Source: Competibacteraceae bacterium UBA2788 (GTDB lineage: Bacteria > Pseudomonadota > Gammaproteobacteria > Competibacterales > Competibacteraceae). From it: a stretch of DNA of 11,037 nucleotides. Shown here piece after piece: positions 1-6,472 of this stretch. How positions within the stretch are numbered: position 1 is the stretch's first letter; each line of letters begins with the position of its first letter. The stretch is from the NCBI GenBank assembly GCA_002352185.1, contig DEHY01000173.1, positions 9,883 through 20,919 on the forward strand, written 5' to 3'. The notes beneath the pieces were generated by a model, which saw only the letters and a list, made by a program, of their open reading frames with translations, was not told the DNA's origin and made no database searches. A program made the translations under genes and the position numbers.

Positions 1-747
1 GTGGTGCGCATCGGTCGCTGGGAAGGCTTCGCCGCCGAACGGGATGTGCTGGAACTGGTGCTGGAACAGGCTCTGGCTGAAGCTGGCGACGCCAGGCCGC
101 AACGGCTGCGCGTCTGGGGTGGCCCGCCGCCGGAACTGGCTGCGTCCGGTCTGGAATGGACGGTTGAGGACACCCTGCCCGAATCGCTCCGGCTGTTTGC
201 AACCGGCTACCAGCCGATGTATACGCTGAGCCTGCTGCAAGGCCCCTACAGTCGGCAGGCGCATTGGGGTCGCCGGCTGCGGCGCTGGCGGGCAGCGGCG
301 GTGCTGGCGGGATTATGGCTGCTGGCGCAAGGGATCGCTCAGGTGCATGAATACTGGAGTTTGCAACGGGAACTGGCGACGCTGCGGACCGGAATGGAAC
401 AGGTGTTTAAGGATGCCGTGCCCGGCGCCACCCGGATCGTCAATCCCAAAGTGCAGTTGGAAACCCGGCTGCGGGAACTGCGCCCGAGCGGTTCCCGTGG
501 CGGTACGCTCTTCGATCTACTCCAGCGGGGAGGGCAACCGCTGGCGGATTTCCCCGGAGTAACGCTGCGGGGTTTCAACTATCGTGACGGACAACTGGAT
601 CTGGATCTGGAAGGCGGCAGCCCGGCAGTGCTGGATCAACTCCAGCAGCGGCTTAATCAGCAGACCGGGCTGCAAGTCGAGATGCGCACCACGCAGCGGG
701 AAGGCCGGATGGACAGCAAAGTCATCCTGAAAAGGACGCCGTCGTGA
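1..747 (+). CDS. gspL: Type II secretion system protein GspL, C-terminal part (5' end cut by window edge)
   Basis: GspL is the bitopic inner-membrane platform protein of the type II secretion system. Its cytoplasmic domain recruits the GspE ATPase and its membrane/periplasmic part pairs with GspM. The visible 248 residues hold the end of the cytoplasmic actin-like domain (1-92, with the typical YTLSLLQG stretch at 74-81 just before the membrane), one transmembrane helix (about 97-113) and a periplasmic ferredoxin-like domain (about 120-248, with FKDAVPGATRIVNPKVQLE at 136-154). Family members are usually about 380-430 residues, so roughly 150 residues lie upstream of base 1. The frame is open from the first base, and the GTG there need not be the true start. 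The stop overlaps the gspM start by 4 bases (GTGA), as expected within a gsp operon. Identification rests on architecture, motifs and the gspM and gspN neighbours. Confidence 0.9.
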   Translation: MVRIGRWEGFAAERDVLELVLEQALAEAGDARPQRLRVWGGPPPELAASGLEWTVEDTLPESLRLFATGYQPMYTLSLLQGPYSRQAHWGRRLRRWRAAAVLAGLWLLAQGIAQVHEYWSLQRELATLRTGMEQVFKDAVPGATRIVNPKVQLETRLRELRPSGSRGGTLFDLLQRGGQPLADFPGVTLRGFNYRDGQLDLDLEGGSPAVLDQLQQRLNQQTGLQVEMRTTQREGRMDSKVILKRTPS

Positions 748-1232
748 AAACCTGGTGGGACAGCCTGAGCGCCCGCGAGCGCCTGCTGGTCGCGGGCGGC
801 GCCGCATTGACCGTGGCCTTGTTATTCTACGCATTGGTCTGGCAACCGTTCCAGGCGAACAGTCGCCGGCTCCGGCACAGTGTCGCCGAGCAGCGCGCCG
901 AATTGATGTGGATGCGGCAAGCCGCTGCGGAGATCAAGCGCCTTGAACACGCCAACAGCACCCGCCCCGCCGGCGATGGCCGTTCCCTGTTGACTCTGGT
1001 CGATCAAACCGCCCGGGCGGCGGGTTTGGGCAGCGCATTGAAACGGGTCGCGCCGCAGGGCGACGACAAGCTCAGCGCCCAACTGGATGCAGTCGAATTT
1101 GACCCGTTCATCGCGTGGCTAGGCGCGCTGGAGCGTAATCATCGCCTCACCATCGTCAACCTCAGTGTGGATCGCACCCCAGCCGCCGGACGGGTGAATG
1201 CCCGCGCCATCCTGCAAGGCGCCCGTCCGTGA
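744..1232 (+). CDS. gspM: Type II secretion system protein GspM
   Basis: GspM is a small bitopic inner-membrane protein that pairs with GspL in the type II secretion assembly platform. The 162-residue product has the family layout: a short cytoplasmic N-terminus with the characteristic SARERLLV stretch (9-16), one transmembrane helix at about 14-32, a charged coiled-coil-like segment (about 38-70) and a small periplasmic domain. Its length is normal for GspM. The GTG start at 744 overlaps the gspL stop by 4 bases and is preceded by AAGGA at 732-736 with 7-base spacing. This indicates translational coupling. The downstream end overlaps gspN in the same GTGA manner. GspM proteins are poorly conserved in sequence, so position between gspL and gspN carries much of the weight. 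Confidence 0.9.
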   Translation: MKTWWDSLSARERLLVAGGAALTVALLFYALVWQPFQANSRRLRHSVAEQRAELMWMRQAAAEIKRLEHANSTRPAGDGRSLLTLVDQTARAAGLGSALKRVAPQGDDKLSAQLDAVEFDPFIAWLGALERNHRLTIVNLSVDRTPAAGRVNARAILQGARP

Positions 1233-1990
1233 AGCGCGCCTTGAGCTACAGTTTGTTGGGATTGCTGGCGTTTTTGTCGTCGCTGTTGCTGCTGGCGCCG
1301 GCTACGCTGTTGACAGAGGCACTCAGCGCCCGCCTGCCCGGCTTCAGCGCACAACAGGTCGAAGGGCGGGCCATCGCAGGTTCGGCGCAGGGAGTGCGCT
1401 GGCGCGGCGCACGAATCAATCGCCTGGAGTGGCGCTGGCAACAGTGGGCGCTGCTGACCGGCGAGCTGAGGTTCAGGCTGGATGCGGATGACTCTGATCT
1501 GAAACTCGCTACCTACGCCGCCATCAGCCTGGATCGCCGGTTACGCTTGCGGGATTTAAGCGGACATCTGCCGCTCGCTAAACTGAGCGCCTTGGCGGGA
1601 CAGCCAAAATTGCCGTTGCAAGGAGGGGTGGAAATCAGCCTCCGGGATCTATCCTTGAATGCGGCGGGTCTGCCGGTCGCTGCGCAGGGCGTCGTTTACC
1701 TGCGGGATGTGCGCGCCACGCTGGGCCAAGCGCTGAGCCTCGGTGATTTCACGGTGCAATTGACGTCGGCCCAGCCGGAAGGCGTTCAAGGCACGATCAA
1801 AGACAATGATGGGCCGCTGGCGCTGGATGGCGTCCTGCATTTGGCGCTCGATGGTCGCTACCGATTTAACGGTCAGGCAGCGGTTCGCGACGCTGGCAAT
1901 CAGCCGCTGCGCCAAGCGATGAGTCTACTGGGGCCGCCCGACAGCGATGGCCGCTGGGCCTTGAGTTTTTCGGGTGTTTTAGCCCGATAA
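1229..1990 (+). CDS. gspN: Type II secretion system protein GspN
   Basis: GspN is an accessory inner-membrane-anchored type II secretion protein found in only some systems; its exact role is not settled. The 253-residue product has one N-terminal hydrophobic segment (about 8-28) followed by a periplasmic region rich in beta-strand-like patterns. This includes the family-typical QQVEGRAIAGSAQGVRWRG (42-60), close to the G-x-hydrophobic-x-G repeats seen in GspN and AsmA-like proteins. The length matches the family (about 250). The GTG start at 1229 overlaps the gspM stop by 4 bases and has AAGG at 1216-1219, 9 bases upstream. It is the last gsp gene here. No gspD, gspO or other secretion gene follows, and no convincing hairpin-plus-T terminator is visible after the TAA. 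Confidence 0.88.
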   Translation: MKRALSYSLLGLLAFLSSLLLLAPATLLTEALSARLPGFSAQQVEGRAIAGSAQGVRWRGARINRLEWRWQQWALLTGELRFRLDADDSDLKLATYAAISLDRRLRLRDLSGHLPLAKLSALAGQPKLPLQGGVEISLRDLSLNAAGLPVAAQGVVYLRDVRATLGQALSLGDFTVQLTSAQPEGVQGTIKDNDGPLALDGVLHLALDGRYRFNGQAAVRDAGNQPLRQAMSLLGPPDSDGRWALSFSGVLAR

Positions 1991-2026
1991 AGCGGATTTT
2001 AGGCTGCTTGCATCACCCTACTCATT

Positions 2027-2046
2027 CCAAACCAAACCAAACCAAC
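2027..2046 (+). repeat. Short pentanucleotide tandem repeat, (CCAAA)x3 plus CCAAC
   Basis: Three exact copies of CCAAA and a fourth copy with one change lie head to tail between the gspN stop and the ribosome binding site of the lytic transglycosylase gene. The 81-base gap (1991-2071) shows no clear promoter or terminator. The repeat starts 45 bases before the start codon, outside the coding sequence. It could affect spacing or translation if its copy number varies, but at under four copies it may simply be low-complexity leader. Confidence 0.7.
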
Positions 2047-2071
2047 CCGTTCCTCCAGGGAGAAACCCTCG

Positions 2072-3310
2072 ATGCGTTCAAGACTGCGTAGATTTACAAC
2101 CCTTCTGACGATGCTGGTACTCACGGCCTGCGCGAATCAGCCCACGCCGCCAAAGGCTAATATCCCCACGGCGCTGTCCGATGACGCGGTATTCCCGGCA
2201 CCGCCCGAATTGCAGCCTCAAATCGCGTTCTGGCGCAATGTTTATGCGGTTTGGGGCCGCCACCAGGTCGCACTGCATGATACCCGCCACCTCGACTTGG
2301 TTTACACGGTGCTGACTTTGCCCGGCCCCGTCGGCGAAAGCCAAACCCCTGAGCAGCAGGCCTTTGTCAAAGGGCGGCTGGAGGCTTTGAAGGACAATCT
2401 GCAACAACTGGAATTCAAGGTAGCGGCCAACGCCCCGCTGACGCCCGCCGAGCAGGCGCTGGCCGCTCGAATCCAGTCCAGCAGCGGCGGTTCCAGAGCC
2501 ATGACTGAGGCCGGCAATCGGCTGCGCAGCCAGCGCGGCATGCGCGAGCGCTTCAAGCGGGGGCTGGAAATCAGCGGTCGCTACGACGCTGCGTTCCGGG
2601 GCGTCTTCCGCGAAGCGGGCCTGCCCGAAGATCTGGCCTATTTGCCGCATGTCGAATCATCCTTCCAGAATCATGCCGCGTCGTCGGTCGGCGCAGTGGG
2701 CATGTGGCAATTCATGCCTGATACCGCACGACGGCTCATGATCGTGAATGCGGCGGTGGATGAGCGGCGCGATCCGGTGGCGTCGGCGCAAGGCGCGGCT
2801 CGCTATCTGGGCAACGCTCATGACCGCCTGGGCAGTTGGCCGCTGGCGGTGACGTCCTACAATCACGGCGTGGGCGGCATGAAGCGCGCCCAGCAGACGT
2901 TCGGCAATGATATGGTCGGCATCGTGCGCAATTATTCCGGGACGGCTTTTGGCTTCGCTTCGCGCAATTTCTACACCGAATTTCTGGCGGCGCGGGAGAT
3001 CGCACGCAATCCCCAGCGCTTTTTCCCGGAAGGCGTCAACTACGAACCGCCGTTGAATCTGGATCGGGTGCGGTTGCGGCAGGTCGTGGCCGCCCCAATA
3101 CTGGCGAGTTACTATGAAGTGAACCTGTGGGAACTAACCAGCCTGAATAAAGCCTGGAATGCTCCGGCGCAAAACGGAAGGATGGCGCTGCCGGCGGGAA
3201 CCATGGTCTGGCTGCCGGCGGGAACCGTGGATCGCCTGGTGCAGAGGGGCGCCGCCGACCGGACGCTGGCGTTGGCCGACACGGTCGCGACCGGTCAGGC
3301 CCGCCGTTAG
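2072..3310 (+). CDS. MltD-like lytic murein transglycosylase, lipoprotein
   Basis: This is a predicted outer-membrane lipoprotein that cleaves the MurNAc-GlcNAc bond of peptidoglycan with formation of 1,6-anhydro-MurNAc. The N-terminus is a lipoprotein signal peptide with lipobox LTAC at residues 17-20. The residue after Cys20 is Ala, not the Asp retention signal, so outer-membrane sorting is expected. The SLT (family 1) catalytic domain spans about 180-320, with the likely catalytic Glu195 in LPHVESSF, then GMWQFMPDTAR (210-220) and TSYNHGVGG (261-269). Residues 335-385 resemble a degenerate LysM-like or MltD linker (ASYYEVNLWELTSLNKAW). The 412 residues are shorter than E. coli MltD (about 450 with two LysM repeats), and no clear LysM repeat is present. 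The start is supported by AGGGAGA at 2057-2063, 8 bases before ATG. It lies between the gsp operon and ftsY; a link to envelope remodelling for secretion is only inference. Confidence 0.88.
   Translation: MRSRLRRFTTLLTMLVLTACANQPTPPKANIPTALSDDAVFPAPPELQPQIAFWRNVYAVWGRHQVALHDTRHLDLVYTVLTLPGPVGESQTPEQQAFVKGRLEALKDNLQQLEFKVAANAPLTPAEQALAARIQSSSGGSRAMTEAGNRLRSQRGMRERFKRGLEISGRYDAAFRGVFREAGLPEDLAYLPHVESSFQNHAASSVGAVGMWQFMPDTARRLMIVNAAVDERRDPVASAQGAARYLGNAHDRLGSWPLAVTSYNHGVGGMKRAQQTFGNDMVGIVRNYSGTAFGFASRNFYTEFLAAREIARNPQRFFPEGVNYEPPLNLDRVRLRQVVAAPILASYYEVNLWELTSLNKAWNAPAQNGRMALPAGTMVWLPAGTVDRLVQRGAADRTLALADTVATGQARR
3188..3230 (+). repeat. Imperfect direct repeat inside the transglycosylase gene (24-base period)
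   Basis: The 15-base word CTGCCGGCGGGAACC occurs at 3188-3202 and again at 3212-3226, each followed by A/G-TGG. It is in frame and encodes two LPAGT units separated by three residues (MVW), near the C-terminus of the transglycosylase. It looks like a small in-frame duplication within a beta-rich LysM-like segment. Confidence 0.75.
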
Positions 3311-3346
3311 CAGCAGCGCTGGCCAATAGAGAAATCACATTTACTC

Positions 3347-4429
3347 ATGACCGATCCCAAGCTAAACCCTGCTCCCTCGCCATTCGTTGCTGAAGTCGCC
3401 GAGCGCAAGAAACCCAGCCTGTTCGAGGTTCTGAACCGGCCCATTCATTTCCCGTTCCGCAAGGATCGTGCGACTGAGGCAACCCCCGAAGCCGCTGAAC
3501 CCCAGCCGGAGCGCTTTGCCCGGTTACGCGACCGGCTGCGACGCACCCGTCAGAATCTGGTCAGCGGGCTGGCCGGGTTGTTTGCCGGCAGGAAGCTGGG
3601 CGATGAGGTGCTGGAGGAACTGGAAAACCGCCTGTTGCTGGCCGATGTGGGCGTGGAGGTGACGCAGCATCTGATCCAGCGGCTTACCGAGCGGCTATCG
3701 CGCCAGTTGTTGCATGATGTGCCGACGCTGCTCCAGGCGCTGAACGAAGAGCTGCTCGCCATTCTCGCCCCCTGCCAGCAGCCCTGGCAACCCAGCGAAT
3801 CCCGGCCTTATGTCATGCTGATGGTCGGGGTCAATGGCGCCGGCAAAACCACCACCATCGGCAAGCTGGCTAAAAAATTACAGAACGACGGGCATTCAGT
3901 GCTATTGGCCGCCGGCGACACCTTCCGCGCCGCCGCCGTCGAACAATTGCAGGTCTGGGGTGAGCGCAACCGGATCGCCGTCATCGCCCAGCACAGCGGC
4001 GCTGATTCCGCCTCGGTCATTTATGACGCCATTCAGTCCGCCCGGGCGCGACAGGTGGATGTCGTGATCGCCGATACCGCCGGACGACTGCACACCCAGT
4101 CGAACCTGATGGAGGAGTTAAAGAAGATCAAACGGGTGATGGGCAAAGCTGACGCTGCCGCTCCGCATGAAGTGCTGCTGGTCGTGGACGCCAGCACCGG
4201 CCAGAACGCCCTGAACCAGGCGGTGCAGTTTCATGAGGCCGTCGGCGTGACCGGTCTGATTCTGAGCAAACTTGATGGCACCGCCAAGGGCGGCATTGTG
4301 TTCGCCATCGCCCGGCGGCTGGGCCTGCCGATTCGTTTTATCGGCGTCGGCGAGAGTATCGAAGATTTACGGCTGTTCGACGCTGCCGAGTTCGTCGCCG
4401 CGCTGCTGGACGGGGATGCCGGCGATTAA
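3347..4429 (+). CDS. ftsY: Signal recognition particle receptor FtsY
   Basis: FtsY is the SRP receptor GTPase that docks Ffh-ribosome-nascent chain complexes at the inner membrane for delivery to SecYEG or YidC. The 360-residue product has a short N-terminal region (1-60), an N domain starting with the amphipathic helix [23 protein letters not shown] (split as 57-68 and 69-79), and a G domain. G-domain motifs are the P-loop GVNGAGKTT (161-169), DTFRAAA (191-197), DTAGR (243-247), a G4 motif reading SKLD (307-310) where TKLD is usual, and GVGE (333-336). E. coli FtsY is about 500 residues because of a long acidic A domain, which is nearly absent here. ATG 3347 has only a weak purine stretch (AGAGAAA, 3328-3334) upstream. 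The gene lies 36 bases after the transglycosylase and directly before rpoH, with no ftsE or ftsX. Confidence 0.97.
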   Translation: MTDPKLNPAPSPFVAEVAERKKPSLFEVLNRPIHFPFRKDRATEATPEAAEPQPERFARLRDRLRRTRQNLVSGLAGLFAGRKLGDEVLEELENRLLLADVGVEVTQHLIQRLTERLSRQLLHDVPTLLQALNEELLAILAPCQQPWQPSESRPYVMLMVGVNGAGKTTTIGKLAKKLQNDGHSVLLAAGDTFRAAAVEQLQVWGERNRIAVIAQHSGADSASVIYDAIQSARARQVDVVIADTAGRLHTQSNLMEELKKIKRVMGKADAAAPHEVLLVVDASTGQNALNQAVQFHEAVGVTGLILSKLDGTAKGGIVFAIARRLGLPIRFIGVGESIEDLRLFDAAEFVAALLDGDAGD

Positions 4430-4459
4430 TCCACGGTCGAACGGAACCTCCAGCCGGAT

Positions 4460-4486
4460 TTGGCACTCATACGCGCAGAGTGCTAA
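4460..4486. promoter_or_regulatory. CIRCE operator (HrcA repressor binding site) upstream of rpoH
   Basis: The sequence reads TTGGCACTC, a 9-base spacer ATACGCGCA, then GAGTGCTAA. The established CIRCE consensus is TTAGCACTC-N9-GAGTGCTAA. Spacing is exact, the right arm is perfect and the left arm has one change (A to G at its third base). CIRCE is the operator of HrcA, the heat-labile repressor whose folding depends on GroEL. It lies 36 bases before the rpoH start codon, in the 93-base ftsY-rpoH gap, and covers the promoter elements. HrcA repression of rpoH is therefore the direct prediction. hrcA itself is not in this window. Confidence 0.93.
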
Positions 4487-4489
4487 AAT
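4460..4489 (+). promoter_or_regulatory. rpoH promoter (sigma70-type, extended -10) embedded in CIRCE
   Basis: The -35 hexamer TTGGCA (4460-4465) matches TTGACA at 5 of 6 bases. After an 18-base spacer the -10 hexamer TAAAAT (4484-4489) matches TATAAT at 5 of 6. TGC directly before the -10 (4481-4483) makes it an extended -10. The predicted transcription start is near 4495-4497, giving an rpoH leader of only about 25-30 bases. Both hexamers lie in or against the CIRCE arms, so bound HrcA would block RNA polymerase. Confidence 0.75.
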
Positions 4490-4511
4490 GGTTGATGTGA
4501 AATTAAGATAA

Positions 4512-4517
4512 AAGGAG
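4512..4517 (+). promoter_or_regulatory. Ribosome binding site of rpoH
   Basis: AAGGAG lies 5 bases before ATG 4523 and 11 bases before a second in-frame ATG at 4529. It is the strongest Shine-Dalgarno sequence in the window. It sits in an A-rich leader with no obvious strong local pairing, so either ATG could be used and the first is preferred on spacing. Confidence 0.75.
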
Positions 4518-4522
4518 AGTGG

Positions 4523-5407
4523 ATGACCATGACGACAACTGCGCTGATTCCTCGAATGCAGAGTTTGCCGGTTCCGTTCGACAGTCTGGAAGGCTACATC
4601 CAGGCCGTCAGCCAAATGCCGATGCTGAGCGCCGAGGAAGAACAGGAGTTGGCCTGTCGGTTACGCTCGCATAACGATCTGGCAGCGGCGCAACGATTGA
4701 TCATGGCCCACCTGCGCTTCGTGGCGCATATCGCCCGGGGCTATGTCGGTTACGGCCTGCCGCTGGGCGATCTGATTCAGGAAGGCAATGTGGGCCTGAT
4801 GAAAGCCGTCAAGCGCTTTGATCCCGCTTACGGGGTAAGGCTGGTGTCGTTCGCGGTGCATTGGATCCGTGCGGAAATTCATGAATTCATCCTGCGCAAC
4901 TGGCGAATCGTCAAGGTCGCTACCACCAAGGCGCAGCGCAAACTGTTTTTCAAGCTGCGTGGCGCCAAGAAACGGCTGGGCTGGCTGAACCACGAAGAAG
5001 TCAACACCGTCGCCCGTGAACTGGGCGTCAGTCCAGATAATGTGCTGGAAATGGAATCGCGGTTGAGCGGTCATGATGTCTCATTCGATCCCACGCCGGA
5101 AACCGACGGTGACGACGAGCAGGACAGCTACTACGCGCCAGCGGCCTATCTGCGCGACGACCAGGCCGATCCCGCGCACGTTTTGGAACGGGATGACTGG
5201 GAAATACAGACCACCAGCCGACTGAGCGAGGCGCTGAAGCAGCTCGACCCGCGCAGTCGCGCCATCGTGCAACGCCGCTGGTTAAGCGATGACAAACCGA
5301 CCCTGCACGATTTGGCCGCCGAATACCAGGTGTCCGCCGAGCGCATCCGCCAGTTGGAAACCAACGCCATGAAGAAGCTGCGGGCTGCGTTGCCAGCGGC
5401 TGCTTGA
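4523..5407 (+). CDS. rpoH: RNA polymerase heat-shock sigma factor RpoH (sigma32)
   Basis: RpoH directs RNA polymerase to heat-shock promoters for chaperones and proteases. The 294-residue product (E. coli: 284) carries sigma region 2 with [19 protein letters not shown] (83-101) and the aromatic-rich [12 protein letters not shown] (108-119). The diagnostic RpoH box is QRKLFFKLR (138-146). An acidic linker (about 190-226) precedes region 4 with the helix-turn-helix [20 protein letters not shown] (260-279). The RpoH box separates it from RpoD and RpoS. Start choice lies between ATG 4523 and 4529, with AAGGAG upstream. Regulation is predicted to be transcriptional, through the CIRCE/HrcA site overlapping its promoter. 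The short leader leaves little room for a 5'-UTR thermosensor, although the E. coli type also uses coding sequence. It converges with sppA across 70 bases in which no good terminator is seen. Confidence 0.97.
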   Translation: MTMTTTALIPRMQSLPVPFDSLEGYIQAVSQMPMLSAEEEQELACRLRSHNDLAAAQRLIMAHLRFVAHIARGYVGYGLPLGDLIQEGNVGLMKAVKRFDPAYGVRLVSFAVHWIRAEIHEFILRNWRIVKVATTKAQRKLFFKLRGAKKRLGWLNHEEVNTVARELGVSPDNVLEMESRLSGHDVSFDPTPETDGDDEQDSYYAPAAYLRDDQADPAHVLERDDWEIQTTSRLSEALKQLDPRSRAIVQRRWLSDDKPTLHDLAAEYQVSAERIRQLETNAMKKLRAALPAAA

Positions 5408-5477
5408 AGGTGGTCGCCGGCATCACGGAGCATCGTTACTGCGGCAGGATTCCTGGGCGAGTCCTGTTCCCTTCCCG

Positions 5478-6467
5478 CTATCGCCACTGCACCGTTCCCT
5501 CCAGCCCCAGCGCCTTCATCAGCGCCGCGTCCACGCTGGCTTCTGCGCCATCGAACAGGCGATCCACCCACCGGGTGCGCTTGGTGTAATCCAGCACGGT
5601 TTTCTCACCGATGACTTCCTCGGCCACATAACGGGTGCTGCCCAGCGCATCCACCAGTCCCAGGCCGATGCCTTGCTCGCCGGTCCACATCAAGCCGCTG
5701 AACAGATCCGGGTTATCTTTCAGCCGCTCGCCCCGCCCCTGTTTGACCGCAGTAATGAATTGCTGGTGAATCGCATCCAGCATCCCTTGCAGGTGTTGAA
5801 CTTCTGCTGGATTCACCGGCTTGAACGGATCGAGGAAATCCTTGTTGCTCCCTGCGGTGTAGGCTCGCCGTTCGACACCCAATTTGGCGATGGCGTCGGT
5901 AAAGCCGAAACTGTCCATCCGCACTCCGATGGAACCGACGATGCTGGCCTTGTTGGCGTAAATGTTCTGCGCCGCCGCCGCGATGTAATACCCGCCCGAA
6001 GCGCACACATCACTCGTCACCGCGTGTACCGGCATCTTCGGATACTGCTGGCGCAGGCGCTGAATCTCGTCATAGATCTCACCGGCCTGCACCGGACTGC
6101 CGCCGGGACTGTTGATCTCCACGATCACCCCGACCGTTTTGTCATCCTTGAACGCCTTGCGCAGCGCCTCGATCACGTTCCTGGCGCTGGCCTCGGTGCT
6201 GCTGGAAATCAACCCGTCAACCCGGACCAGCGCAGTGTGTTTCTTGGCGCTGGCGGTGGTGGTCCCGAGGCTATCCGGCCAGGCCAGCGCCAGTAACGTC
6301 ACCAGATAGGCGAAGAACAGCAGCTTGAAAAAGATCCCCCAGCGGCGCGCCCGTCTCTGTTCGGTCACAGCCGCCAGCGCCAGCTTGCCCAGCACATCGC
6401 GCGCCCAACGCTCGTCGTCGGGCAGCTTCGGGTTCGGATTTGCATTCGGTTCAGTCATCGTCGTCAT
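5478..6467 (-). CDS. sppA: Signal peptide peptidase SppA, single-domain 36K type (S49 family)
   Basis: This is a membrane-anchored serine protease of family S49, expected to degrade cleaved signal peptides and other membrane-associated fragments with its active site facing the periplasm. From ATG 6467 the product is 329 residues. It has a charged cytoplasmic N-terminus (1-43), one transmembrane helix (about 44-63), INSPGGSP (118-125) near the active site, the nucleophile Ser157 in CASGGYYIAAAA (155-166), VGSIGVRMD (177-185), and the general-base Lys209 in TAGSNKDFLDPF (204-215). The Ser-Lys dyad thus looks intact. Length fits the short SppA form, not the 67K tandem-domain form of E. coli. The open frame extends upstream to 6617, but that would overlap rluC by about 145 bases. 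ATG 6467 (5 bases after the rluC stop, GGGA 9 bases upstream) or ATG 6458 are the realistic starts. It is probably co-transcribed with rluC. Confidence 0.92.
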   Translation of the reverse strand: MTTMTEPNANPNPKLPDDERWARDVLGKLALAAVTEQRRARRWGIFFKLLFFAYLVTLLALAWPDSLGTTTASAKKHTALVRVDGLISSSTEASARNVIEALRKAFKDDKTVGVIVEINSPGGSPVQAGEIYDEIQRLRQQYPKMPVHAVTSDVCASGGYYIAAAAQNIYANKASIVGSIGVRMDSFGFTDAIAKLGVERRAYTAGSNKDFLDPFKPVNPAEVQHLQGMLDAIHQQFITAVKQGRGERLKDNPDLFSGLMWTGEQGIGLGLVDALGSTRYVAEEVIGEKTVLDYTKRTRWVDRLFDGAEASVDAALMKALGLEGTVQWR

Positions 6468-6472
6468 CTCGC

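Noticed and set aside
4488..4511. Seven-codon mini-ORF (ATG 4488) before rpoH
   Set aside because: Its start codon overlaps the -10 hexamer and lies upstream of the predicted transcription start, so it would not be in the rpoH mRNA.
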